Source: Brachionus koreanus
Taxonomy: Eukaryota; Rotifera; Eurotatoria; Ploima; Brachionidae
Reading direction: 5' to 3'
DNA length: 64,000 bases
Assembly (NCBI GenBank): GCA_016987375.1
Contig: PJRA01000485.1
Coordinates: forward strand, 460,168 to 524,167
Shown: one piece after another, positions 47,382-58,200 of the stretch
How the letters are laid out: every line of letters starts with the position of its first letter
Numbering within the stretch: position 1 is the stretch's first letter
Notes under the pieces: model-generated
The model's database searches: none
What the model saw: the letters and a program-made list of their open reading frames with translations, nothing else
What the model was told of the DNA's origin: nothing
Position numbers and translations under genes: made by a program

Positions 47382-48056
47382 ATGTCTAGACAAATAAATT
47401 CAAGCGTATTTAAAGGAAACCATTTTAATTATTTTGATTCTTTATTTTTTATTTACTCATCTGAAAAAAAAATCAAATATCAATATGCTGAAAATGAGCC
47501 AAATGAGTTGTATGATTTTTTTACTTTTTTAAATACCAGAATATCGTCGAATTTCAAAAACAAATCCATACCAACAATCGTTTCAAATTATTCGAATTAT
47601 TCCAAGTTAGTCGAACTGAATTCTTATCAAATACCATTTGCTTTTATACAAATTTTGATTATAATTTGTGTTTTTTTGTTTTTAATAATTTTTTGTAAAT
47701 TTAATCATATGTTAGGGTATTTGAAAATCAAGGTTGAAAATAGAGACAAAAATTGTTATAGGAATTATAAAAATTGTTGTTTTGAGTATTTTCAGTCACT
47801 GTGGTACAACTTAAAGTTAAGAAGGCGCTTGAAAAAAAGAAAAAAAAAGAGAAAATTTAATAACAAAGAGCTTTTTGATAAATTTGATAAAAATTTAAAG
47901 TATGGTTCAAAATCGAATAGAACAATAAAAGGAAGTTTTTATCGAAGCAATTCTGGAGTTTTCAAGCGGAGATCTGTTATTCATGGTAACAAGAGAAAAC
48001 ATCGTCAAACAGATTCATTTTCAAACAAAGAATCTGTCTTTGTATTACAAGTTTAA
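47382..48056 (+). CDS. hypothetical single-pass membrane protein, 224 aa
   Basis: I do not recognise this protein. It is a single uninterrupted frame, unusually long for non-coding DNA this AT-rich. Residues 1-82 are polar with Ser, Asn and Tyr. One hydrophobic segment of about 22 residues (about 85-107, IPFAFIQILIIICVFLFLII) is followed by a Cys/Tyr-containing juxtamembrane stretch. A very basic tail follows (LRRRLKKRKKKRKF), then a Ser/Arg-rich C-terminus ending VFVLQV. By the positive-inside rule the tail would be cytosolic; no cleavable signal peptide is seen. The ending could suit a PDZ domain, but that is speculation. An AATAAA lies 147 nt downstream. It might be a lineage-specific gene or one exon of a larger gene. 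Confidence 0.5.
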   Translation: MSRQINSSVFKGNHFNYFDSLFFIYSSEKKIKYQYAENEPNELYDFFTFLNTRISSNFKNKSIPTIVSNYSNYSKLVELNSYQIPFAFIQILIIICVFLFLIIFCKFNHMLGYLKIKVENRDKNCYRNYKNCCFEYFQSLWYNLKLRRRLKKRKKKRKFNNKELFDKFDKNLKYGSKSNRTIKGSFYRSNSGVFKRRSVIHGNKRKHRQTDSFSNKESVFVLQV

Positions 48057-48202
48057 ATTTTGTTAGCATTATAAAGAAATTAAGATAAATTGAAAATCAA
48101 AATCCTATCATTTATTATTGATGTGATTTATTTTCAATTGTTGATTTTAGTATTTATTTGATTTATGATTAATAATTTTATGAACTATTATTTTTGAATT
48201 CA

Positions 48203-48208
48203 AATAAA
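48203..48208 (+). promoter_or_regulatory. poly(A) signal AATAAA after the 47.4-kb ORF
   Basis: AATAAA 147 nt after the stop of the putative membrane protein; it supports, weakly, that the ORF is a transcribed 3' exon. Confidence 0.3.
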
Positions 48209-48539
48209 AATTAAATGAAAATTTTTTTCACATTAAATTAAAGAATTAATTAATTCCTAAAGTCTTGAAAATTTGTTATCTTTCGAGTTAAAATTCATTC
48301 TCATCCTTTCTAAGTCAAAAAGAGTTTTTAAATCGTACCAATTTTTAAACAACCGTTACTTTCAATATGGATATTCTCCGTTAATTTTATTTAAAAAACC
48401 AAAAGGATTGGCAATCTTTTTCAGTTATTTTATAAATAAAAAGCATTTGCTTGTTTTTATTTAATCTAAATCGTCTTTGAAGTCATTAGTCGTCTAACTC
48501 ACAATTTTTTCAGTCTTAGATCCAACTATATTTATCATC

Positions 48540-49035
48540 CACATATAAATGACCTTCAAAGCTCACTTACAGACAGACGTCTTGAAGTTCATACACAAAA
48601 CACAATCAAATAAAACTTGAGAAAATTCAACCCAGAGCCACAAAAGTTGCTAATAACTAAAAAAATCTGCGAAATATTGAACTTTACCACGCTTAATCTA
48701 CGAAGAATTTGTGGTGAATTTAATTCAAATTTTAAAGCTAGAATTAGACTTTGAGCATATTGATTAGCACAGTAATTCTTCTATAGCAGAATAGCTAACC
48801 ATTGGAATTTATTACCCAAAGAGGTTGGTGTAATGTTTACATTAGTACCCTTGGGCCCGTCTATCCGATCTCCTCGTTAGACGTTTAGGAGCAGTTATTT
48901 ATGCCCCATTCTAACTTAAACGCCCAGGGTTTAGTTATTTAACTAATCCAGTGATATCGACAGAGATGTCGCTATATCACAGTTGGTTGTAAACGAATTC
49001 AAAAATAAACTGAATGAACTACGACATGTTACCAT
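48540..49035 (+). mobile_element. LINE ORF2 C-terminal fragment
   Basis: Plus-strand frames read LEKIQPRATKVANN and KNLRNIEL, then a LRRICGEFNSNFKARIRL-like block, and finish near 49025 with VVNEFKNKLNELRHV, the FK..L..L ORF2 end. Frameshifts lie between the blocks. An imperfect hairpin (GTGATATCGACA / TGTCGCTATATCAC) sits at about 48954-48981. It overlaps the 3' flank of the minus-strand CH-ankyrin gene. Confidence 0.52.
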
Positions 49036-49096
49036 GCTGCAGTTTTCATTGATAATACTACTTAGAAGAATTTTTTCATTTTTTCCAAAATCAGAG

Positions 49097-49102
49097 TTTA
49101 TT
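49097..49102 (-). promoter_or_regulatory. poly(A) signal AATAAA of the CH-ankyrin gene
   Basis: TTTATT on the + strand, i.e. AATAAA on the minus strand, about 105 nt beyond the stop codon of the CH-ankyrin gene. Confidence 0.4.
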
Positions 49103-49207
49103 TTAGCTAATATTTCTTCTAAATTTGGAAATAATTTTTTTTTTATATTTTTATATTTATATTATTTTAAAAAATTAAAAATTTTGTTCAAAAGTATCCA
49201 ATTCTTT

Positions 49208-52200
49208 TTAAGCCTTAAGATTTAAATATGTCTTATTAGTTCTTGGTGCCATTAATGTTGATGCTGATATATAATTATTGTGCAAATATGAGTTAATTGT
49301 ATATTTTCGTTTGTTAAGCAATGCCTTGCTTGAAAAGTCTGACTTAATTTTGTGAGAAATTTTTCGAATTAATGTTCTTGTTTGCTTGTATTCAAAATCT
49401 GAAAATAAAAATTTTTTATTTTTTTTTTTTTATAATTCTAATACTTTTAAGAATTAATTTTTGATCATTGTTGAAAAGATCCGACTTTTGCCATTCTTCA
49501 ATTTCTTTAATTTGCTCGAATGCTGTTAAGCCATTGATATCACGAGAATAAATGTCTATGTTTAAATCAAGTAAGGAACAAGCTCCAATTATATTATTTG
49601 ATTTAACCGCTGTAAATAACGGTGTTTGAAGGTAATTATTCATTGAATTAATGAATGCTCCATTTTTTACAAGAATACTGATTACTTTATCAGATTCTGA
49701 TTCAAGAGATGCAGCATAATGTAGAGCACTTAAATTTATTTTCATTTTTTGTTAAATAAGAATTGTTTTGTATTTTTTTTAACAATTACGTATTTCCTTT
49801 TTCATATCGAGTGTTTAAATCGCAACCACATTCTCCAAGAAATGTAATCACTGCACAAGGATTATTTCTTTTAAAATAAAATGAAATATTCTAACTAAAA
49901 TAAAAAAAAATTGCTTACATTTTAACTTTTTGAGTCAAAATTTGATAAAGTAAAATGTTAGCTTCTTTTTTTTTAAGTTCTATTCCATTTTCTATCATCC
50001 TAAAAGTAAATTTAATTTTAATTTTAAAAAAATATTAAAATTTTCCCTTGTTTGATTCCAAAAAATTAAAAAAAGCTTGAATTCTTTTTTGAAAATATTG
50101 TAATTTGCTTTTTTTTATCTTTTAAGTTTTATCAAATTTTTGTAAATGTACTTTTTAGTATTTATTGCAATTAGAAAAAAATTTTGAACTTGATTTTAAT
50201 AACTAGTATAAACTTTATGTAGTAAGAAAATAAATTGTTTGAGTATGTATTGCTTATTCGATATCAATCAATTAACATTTATTTTAAAATCAAAAGTTTA
50301 TGTAACAAAAGAAAAAAATATTAATTTCAAAGTACTAACTAACCTTTGTTATAAAATTATAGTTTAGTATTTATTTAAAAATTTGAGCTTTCTTATTATT
50401 GAATTTTTTGAAAGATTGCTAGATAATTCATTTACAAAATCAATCATCAAGGACCTCTTGAGGGAGTTGAGTGCCAAACATCGCTTAAACTGTCAATCCA
50501 ATGAATGAAATAGAATATGAGGATAATAGTGACATGATACAAAAGTGTAAATACTACAAATATGTGGTAGAACTAGAGTTTTCTATTTATTCTACTCAAA
50601 AACTTGATTGTAAAAATTTTTAAGACTAGTTAATTCAACGCTATCTTATTTGACAGGGCGTATAAAAAGTGGGCGACCAGTCTTAGAACACAATAAATAA
50701 ATAAATAAACTCGCGCAATTAAGTAAAGATTTAAATTGTATGTTCACATGAAATCGAGTGTTTGGTGACACAATATTCCCTTTATTTTTTTGATTTGTAA
50801 TTTAGTATAGTATAGTGGTTTGTTGCAACGCATAAATAAAATATGCGCAAATCATATAACAGATTATGAGCAAATAATATTGTGAAAGTTTTTGTCTAAT
50901 TGAAAGTTGCTTTTAAAATATCGCTAGATTGAGCTTCCACTGCATCCACTCCCAACTGAATTCAGCCATTGCTGTACACGGTTTATGAAGTAGTTGTTTC
51001 GTTTAGCACAATTGTCTATTTTTTATTCCTTGTTCACTCCTTGCTGAACATAGGGTCATTACTTTTTGATTTTTACTTAAGTCGATTCCCTTGAGTTTCT
51101 TTCTGCTTTCGTGATTTCTTTGTAACTTTTTTTTATTTTCTAGGACGGTCAGGTGGTTAGCCCGACGCGAATTCTTGACTTTGAAAATTAAAAGGGAAAT
51201 AATCAAGAATTATCTTCGTTGAACAGTCATCTGTGTCCAAAATTTAATACCATGAAGAACTTGACCAAGTATTTTGTTGTCTTTTTAGGCTGCCCAGCAA
51301 ACTTGCGAATGTAATTTTCAAATCATTTTAGATTCAGATTCCTAAGTTGTTTTGGATTTGAGATCTTGAGACAAGATGAACTTTACCATTCGCTAAACCA
51401 TTCATAATATGATCATTTTGGAGCCCTTGATTTCGATTAAAACTCATAATCTCGCATTTATCATTTAAATTTAGATTCATAGACCACTCATTACACCAGC
51501 TAATTAATTAATCAATATCATGTTGAAGAAACTTAAATAATTCATACGGATTGTATCGATTGAATACAGAATATATTACAGTCTTCTGCATAAAGTAGAT
51601 ATTTGTTTTTTAATCTGTTGGGCAATCATTAATTTAATCATTAATATAAATTTTAAAGAGGAGTGGACCGAGAACATTTTTAACTGTAGAGTAGGTCTGT
51701 AGTACACTACTTATGAGGAATAAATAATTGTGCACAAAATAATAACTCTTTCGCAAATTAAGCCTGATATTTTGCTCGAAAAGTTTATTGAGGAACAAAT
51801 AAAACAGAAGATATAATTATTCAATTAAGTAATGGAATTCAATACAAAAGAAAACCAAATTATTTATAAACAATATTTTAAAAATATTTTGAAAATTTAT
51901 CAGTTATTTTAGACTAATAAATAAATTAAAGGCAAAAAAAAAACTTGCTAAAATGAAACATTTTTTTTTATTCCTAGCTATTTTTTAATTTATTTTCATC
52001 TTAAATAAAAGCAATATAGACACATGTTTATTATTAACTTGTGTTATTTTCTTGTGCCTTTCTTAATTAGTTGCTTTTTAAATTCAAAAATTTTAGGTAA
52101 AATTTTTTAATTCATAAAAGCTAAAATGGGGAAAATTCAATCAAAATTTAAATATTTTAAATTAAATTATTATAAATCAAGTTTATGAAAAAATGAAGTT

Positions 52201-55200
52201 ACAGAATGATCTAGATGCAATTTGTGAATGGATAAAAGTTTGGGACATGGGTTTGTGTGCCAAAAAGTGCAAAGTTATGCATTTTGTAGGATTGACCGAA
52301 GGACATAACTTATACCCAAGAAGAGAGTGAGAATGTATTACTAGAGGTTATTAGCTGCGAGGGGGATTTAAGAGTGATAAAGATTTAAAGTGGACTGCTC
52401 AGGTAAAGAGTGCATGTACAAAAGCTAATAAGATCCTAGGAGGAATGCTAAAGCGAACGTTCGATAGTAGAGATATTCAAATCCAAATCCACGGAAGCTT
52501 TCAAGGTTGCGTTGGACAATTTCAATGGATATGGCTGGTTCAGCTCCATACTGCCAAGCCGTAATGGGCTCAGATATTCTTTTGAGAATGTCGCAGCAAT
52601 AACTACTAACTACTAACTAACTAACTATTTATTCAAGCTTTTTTTTGACAATTAATTACCGTACGTTTCTAAAATAAGTTGACAGCTTGCTTATGCACAT
52701 GTTCTAAAGATCAGCAAGAAACTATTTTTTTTGATTAGCTTTAAAAAACTGTCAACTTCTTTTAAAAACTATTTATAATATTTTTAAGCTTACCATCTAG
52801 CACATTCAATTTGATTATTGATCAAAGCTATGTAAATTGGTGATGAAAAACAAGTAAACTCTGTTTCTTTTTTAAGAAAATTTATCATTTTATTTTGGGT
52901 ATCATTTTTAAACAAAATTTTTATTGTGTCCAATCTTCCTAAATAGATTAATAATAAATTATTTTTTCTTATACATTCATTTTTAAAAAGAATACCTTGT
53001 ATAGCTGCCATATGAATTGGTAATAGATTCTAATTTTTTTAAAAAATTTTTTGCTTAAACTTTATAAAATTTACTTTCTTATTTTTAGATGTTGGGTCTG
53101 CTTTGTAATGCATTAAAAGTTCAATCGCATCTATATCAGATGCAACATTTTTTTCACCAAAGCATCTGATATGCAAAGGAGTATTTCCGTCTAAGTCTGA
53201 TTTGTTTACCTCAGCCCCATAGTCTAATAATAGCTTGATGACTCGACTATCCTTTGCTCGATGCAATGCAGTCGCACCTTTATAATCTCGAATATTAGGA
53301 CTTAGATATTTTTGTTCAATTTCATCTTTGGTCTTTAAAAGCTTTTCAACGAGTTCATAGTGCCCATAATAAGAACAAATGTGTAAAATTGTGCTCCCAT
53401 TTATAAAGCTTGTAAGAAATGAATTTGTAAATGAAATGGATTTTTTCACTATCAAATGATAATTTACCGGCTACGTAAAGTGCAAAGTGGAAATAGACCA
53501 CTTAAATGATCATCAATAACATTTTCTAGTGCTTTATAGCTTCCTTGTTTTAAATCAGGAACTACTTTAGATAATCTTTGGAAATTTGCTAAATAATAAA
53601 TTGAATAAACGTTTTTTAAATCTTCAAAAAATAATTCTAAAATCACCTTGAATAAACAAATTGTATTCAGTATTAGAGGTAAAATTGAGAGCAGTCAATG
53701 CTCTATTATTTGGAATATTTACATCGGCACCGAATTCAATTAATAACTATATAATTTACTTAAAATAAAATAAAATAATTTTAAATAATACTTTGGTGCA
53801 ATCTCTGTGAAAATTTTCAGAAGCCAACATTAGTGGTGTATTACCTTCTTTATTTTGAATATTAACATTTGCGTAGTTTTCCAATAAATAAAGCAAAATT
53901 TTAAAAAAACCATTTGAAGCGCAAATATGTAGGGCTGAATTTTGAGTGATTTTTTCTTTTAAATTTATAAAATCGGGAAAATAAACAGAAAAAAATTCAA
54001 TTAGTCGTTTAACTGAATCTAATTTCTTATCAAGACACGCTTTGAGTAAAAAATTATGATAGAAGCTTATGTTTGAAGGAAACACTTGGTATAAAAATGT
54101 CATCTTTTTTTTTAGAATCTTGTTGTTACTTAAACATTCAACAAAAATCTTTGTGTAAAAATTAATAAAAAAATTGTGATAAATTTAAGCTTACATCAAA
54201 ATTCGGAAACGATTTTGGATCTATTTCTATTGGATCGAAATTAGGAAGTCGAAGAAATTGTCTTATTACAGCTGAAATCAAAATTTTATTTTAGAAATCA
54301 GAAATTTAATATCTAACCAGTCGAATCATCGGAAAAACTATTAAGAAATTTTTTTGTACTCTTTTGATAAATTAGCAGTCTACGGTTTCTTGTTACAAGC
54401 TCTCTCTCTTCTAGCTTATAAAAACCAATTCCATTTGTTAAAGACTAGCAAATAATCAAAGTTAATAAATAATTATTTTTAGTTTATGAAATCAAAATCC
54501 TCATTTTTTTTAATAAACAATAATTTTAAATTATATAGAAAATTTCCTAGATAAATAATTGAAGAATGTCACTAATTGACTCGCTTTAATAGCTAGTTTA
54601 ATTATTGGGAAATGAGTTTGAACATTTAAAAGTGTAAGATCCAATATATGTGATAGCATGGACAAAAATTAAATCTTCAACTGAAGACTTGGACGTAAAT
54701 ATTACATCTGATTGTAACTTTGGCCAACATGTAAATCGAACAGTAACCAAAGTTAATCCCTTATTAGTCATGTTGTATGAGTGACTTTATAAGATTAAAA
54801 TTTTTTCGAATAGAAGAAACACTTTGATGATCGAACTTTCTTTTATTTGATGAAACGCGGCATTAAATTAGCAAAATTTTAGACTTTAGAGGGAAATTGA
54901 GAGATTTTTAATTTGACAACTACAAGATCAAAATTTTTTTAAATATTGACTTTCCATTTTTTATATTTTAATTTTTTAATAATACTGTTAAATAATTTTG
55001 AAACTATGTCCACATTTCAATTAACTGTGAAATTTCATTCAAAATTTCCAATACACAAATAATAAATTTTATAACTTTTATTCCAATGATTAAAAAATTT
55101 GTTCTGCAGATGAAACAAAGTGAAACAACTGTCTTTTAACCTACTGTGGAATGGAAGTCTGCAAAATCTGTGCAAATTGATTGCGATTTATTTCCAATAT

Positions 55201-58200
55201 TATTATATTGAAATGAATTTTACAGAATTCACCGGATTTTGCAGACTTCAGCAGTAGGTGAAACAACAGTTGCTCACATTGCCAAAATCGATTTAGTTCC
55301 AAAAGTCACAACAAAAAGATTTAATTGAATATTTAACTTCCGATTCACCATTCACATTAACAAATATTAGATCAGAAAATTCCTTTGATTATGAATAAAA
55401 ATTACTGAAAAGAACTTTTTAAATATTACCTCGAATATTGTTTTGTTACCTGGGTGAAAAAAGAAAATAGTCATAGACTTGATTGAGAGCTCAATTTTGA
55501 GATACAGAAAGCAAAATTTATGAATTAACAAGCTAAACAAACTAGAATAGAATTTTAGAATCTAGTTTCGTTTATTTTAGGCTAATGACATCATGAATTG
55601 AATTGAGCATTAATATTAATGACAAAACTAATGTGACGCCAATCAAGAGAATTTGCAAATTTTAAGGATTTTGATTTTTTAGAGCAAAAATTTTAACATA
55701 CAAGATTTATTGCATGGTTATAACACAAATTAGCACTTGTAATGTCTTCTTCCAAAATAAACCAGTCAAATTTAATCTTAATTTTGCTATTAATGACTGC
55801 AAAAATCTTGGAAAATATTTGAATATTTTAGGAAATTTTCACATTAATTTTAAAAATACAGTTTCTTTAACAAGCTCTACTTTGTCTATCCATTTAAAAA
55901 AATATTTCAAGTCGTAATTTTTTTTGATGTTTTGTTTTTCTAATTTAGAAAAAAAAACTCAAAATAATCAATCGGTTTGGATACTGAAGAATATACCATC
56001 TCGAAATTTAGAAAGAAGTTCTTCTTTTGTTTCTTTCTGTGAAAACTCTAAATTCGAATTTAATTCTTTTTCCAGCTTTTTAATATTTGTCTTTAAGTCT
56101 TTCTAAATAATTAAACAAATATTTGTTGAGAGAAAAAAAAATTTAAGTATAATTTTACGTAACGTGAGGCAACTAAATGACATTGTTTAAATTTAAAAAA
56201 CATCATGAATAGGTAGCAGAAAAAAGCACAAATTGATTGTGTATCTGCTTCAACTAAGTCTTGAGAATTCAATGTTGATTCACATAAGAGAATTTTGTCA
56301 ATGCTTCTAAGAACCAAATTGATACACCATTTATCGTTCATTAAAATTTCTGTCGGAAACAAATTTGGAATAAAACTATTAATCAAACCACAAAGAACTC
56401 TTGTATCGGAGAGTTCACTGAGTTTCTAGAAAAGAATTAGAAAATTTTATTTTAAATTTAAATCTTCAATAAGCGATTTAAAAAAAATTCCTTTGATTTT
56501 CTTTAGATAACTTAAAAAAAAAGCAATAGTTTAAAAAAGTTCAAGTATTTATTTTTAATTTTCATTTAATTGTTTTAATAAATCTTGAAAAAAAATTTTA
56601 GTCTAAGTTAATGAAGTGGTAGAGACTTAATCAGCAATACTTTAAATGTTCTTTTAAATTTCATTCTTTTTGCATAAAAAATCTCGACAAATTTTTTATA
56701 AACCTCTTATATCATAAAATTGACCAAACAATATTTAGCAATTGTTTTCAAGATTTTATTTGTGAAAAAATTTGTATAAAATTAAAAGCAAATTTTTTGT
56801 TTATGGCTAATTCTTAGCATAAAAAAATATTTAAAGAATAAACACATTTTATAATACACTAATTTTTTTTTTAATATTTTCCTAATTCAACTATTTTAAA
56901 ATTTTTCTTGTTAAAAAATTAATTTAATTGTTTTTTAAATTTTAATAAGACAAAAATAGAGTAATTTTAATGTTTTAATATTGTCTGATAATTAATATTC
57001 ATATTTTAAAATTAAAACTAAGAAATAAATTAAGGCTTGAACTTGGTCTTACATAATTTTCTAGCATTTAAATTTTTTCTTTTATTAATGAATAATAAAT
57101 CATCTAAATTTTTTTTTAAATTACTTTAAACTATGAATAATTTGGAAATTCCATATTTTAAGTTAAGTTTGTGTATGACTCTAATGAGTAAATTATGATT
57201 ATGTAATCATACAAGTTCAAGGCTTTTTTGTTGTAACTAGAAATAATCAATTTTTCTTTTTTATTTTAGCAAAAAACTAAGCTTTACAGGTATCATATCA
57301 TCTTTCGAGTTAAATTTATTATCAATATTTTCCTTAACTGAGATCTTAGAAAAAAATTTTAAGAAAGTTTGTATCGCGTTCATTATTAAAATTAAATTCA
57401 GTTTAAATGACAAGAAGTTTGTTTTTATTTAATAAAACATAAAAATTGAGCGAATAATTTATTCAAAGCTTAAGAAAAGTATTAAAAAATATTATAATTA
57501 CTGTAGAAAAAAATTAAATTCATATATTTAGATAATATATTAAGAAATTCATAATAGAATTTTGAAAAACATATAATATTTTTTGGCTAGGAAGCACTTA
57601 AAATTAGTTCAAATTATATTTTTTTTAAATTAACTTAAAGTTGTATTTTTTATTTCATAAAATATTAATTTTATTTTATTGTATTATTTTGAACGCCTAC
57701 CGAACTTTTAATCATAATACGACGCTTTATAGAATTTCAAATTATCAAACAAATTCTCTTTAAGTAAAAGCTCTAACTAAATTTCTAAAGTTAGTATAAA
57801 CAATGATCTTGCTTGCTTAGCTTGAATTTTTTTCTAAATAGATTAACCGGTGAATATTTTTCGAATAATTAGATATTTAAAGCCAAAATTTAAATTCAAA
57901 ATTTATTAATTGTTATTTTTTTAACGTGATAAGAATAGAATATTTCTAAATTTCCTACATTCGCATCACTTTGAGTTTAGCTTATTTTTGTGGAGAAAAT
58001 TTTCTCATTTAAAATATTTTTTTCTAAGTTAAATCTTAAACTATTATCTTTAGTTCACATTTTGGACTCAATATTTTTTGTTTAAATAGATAAAATTAAA
58101 AAAATTTTTAATTTAATTTATATTTTTTTAAAAACACTTTTTTCTGGCTGAGTGGAAATTTTTAAAAAATTTTCTCAAAAATAATTTTTTTTTTACATAA

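Larger units (their letters stand above)
50001..52793 (-). other. CH-ankyrin intron 19 (2.8 kb)
   Basis: Minus-strand donor GTAAGC at 52793 and acceptor CTTTTAG ending at 50000, phase 2 (TG plus G gives Trp of ARW-MIENG). It contains two LINE remnants in opposite orientations. The rest is AT-rich, with a short (AATA)n run at about 50690-50705. Confidence 0.75.
54445..55701 (-). other. CH-ankyrin intron 11 (1.26 kb)
   Basis: Donor GTATGT at 55701 and acceptor TTGCTAG ending at 54445, phase 0. It carries a LINE scrap (54640-54800) and a 150-bp palindrome (55121-55272). No coding exon could be supported inside it. Confidence 0.65.

Noticed and set aside
48273..48464. 63-codon + frame after the membrane-protein ORF
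   Set aside because: No motif, AT-rich chance composition, beyond a poly(A) signal, and adjacent to LINE debris.
53588..53646. coding continuation LELFFEDLKNVYSIYYLA between ankyrin exons
   Set aside because: It would require an intron of about 10-25 nt or a frameshift; a normal 58-nt intron (GTGATT..TTTAG) explains the region and keeps phase.
55714..56106. two plus-strand frames of 60-67 codons
   Set aside because: They are antisense to CH-ankyrin exons 9-11, which join in phase with canonical splice sites.
57381..57383. ATG on the minus strand giving an MNAIQTFLKFF start for the ankyrin gene
   Set aside because: A good acceptor (TTTTTTCTAAG) lies just inside it and joins in frame with the upstream CH exons, so I prefer an internal exon starting at 57344; kept as an alternative.
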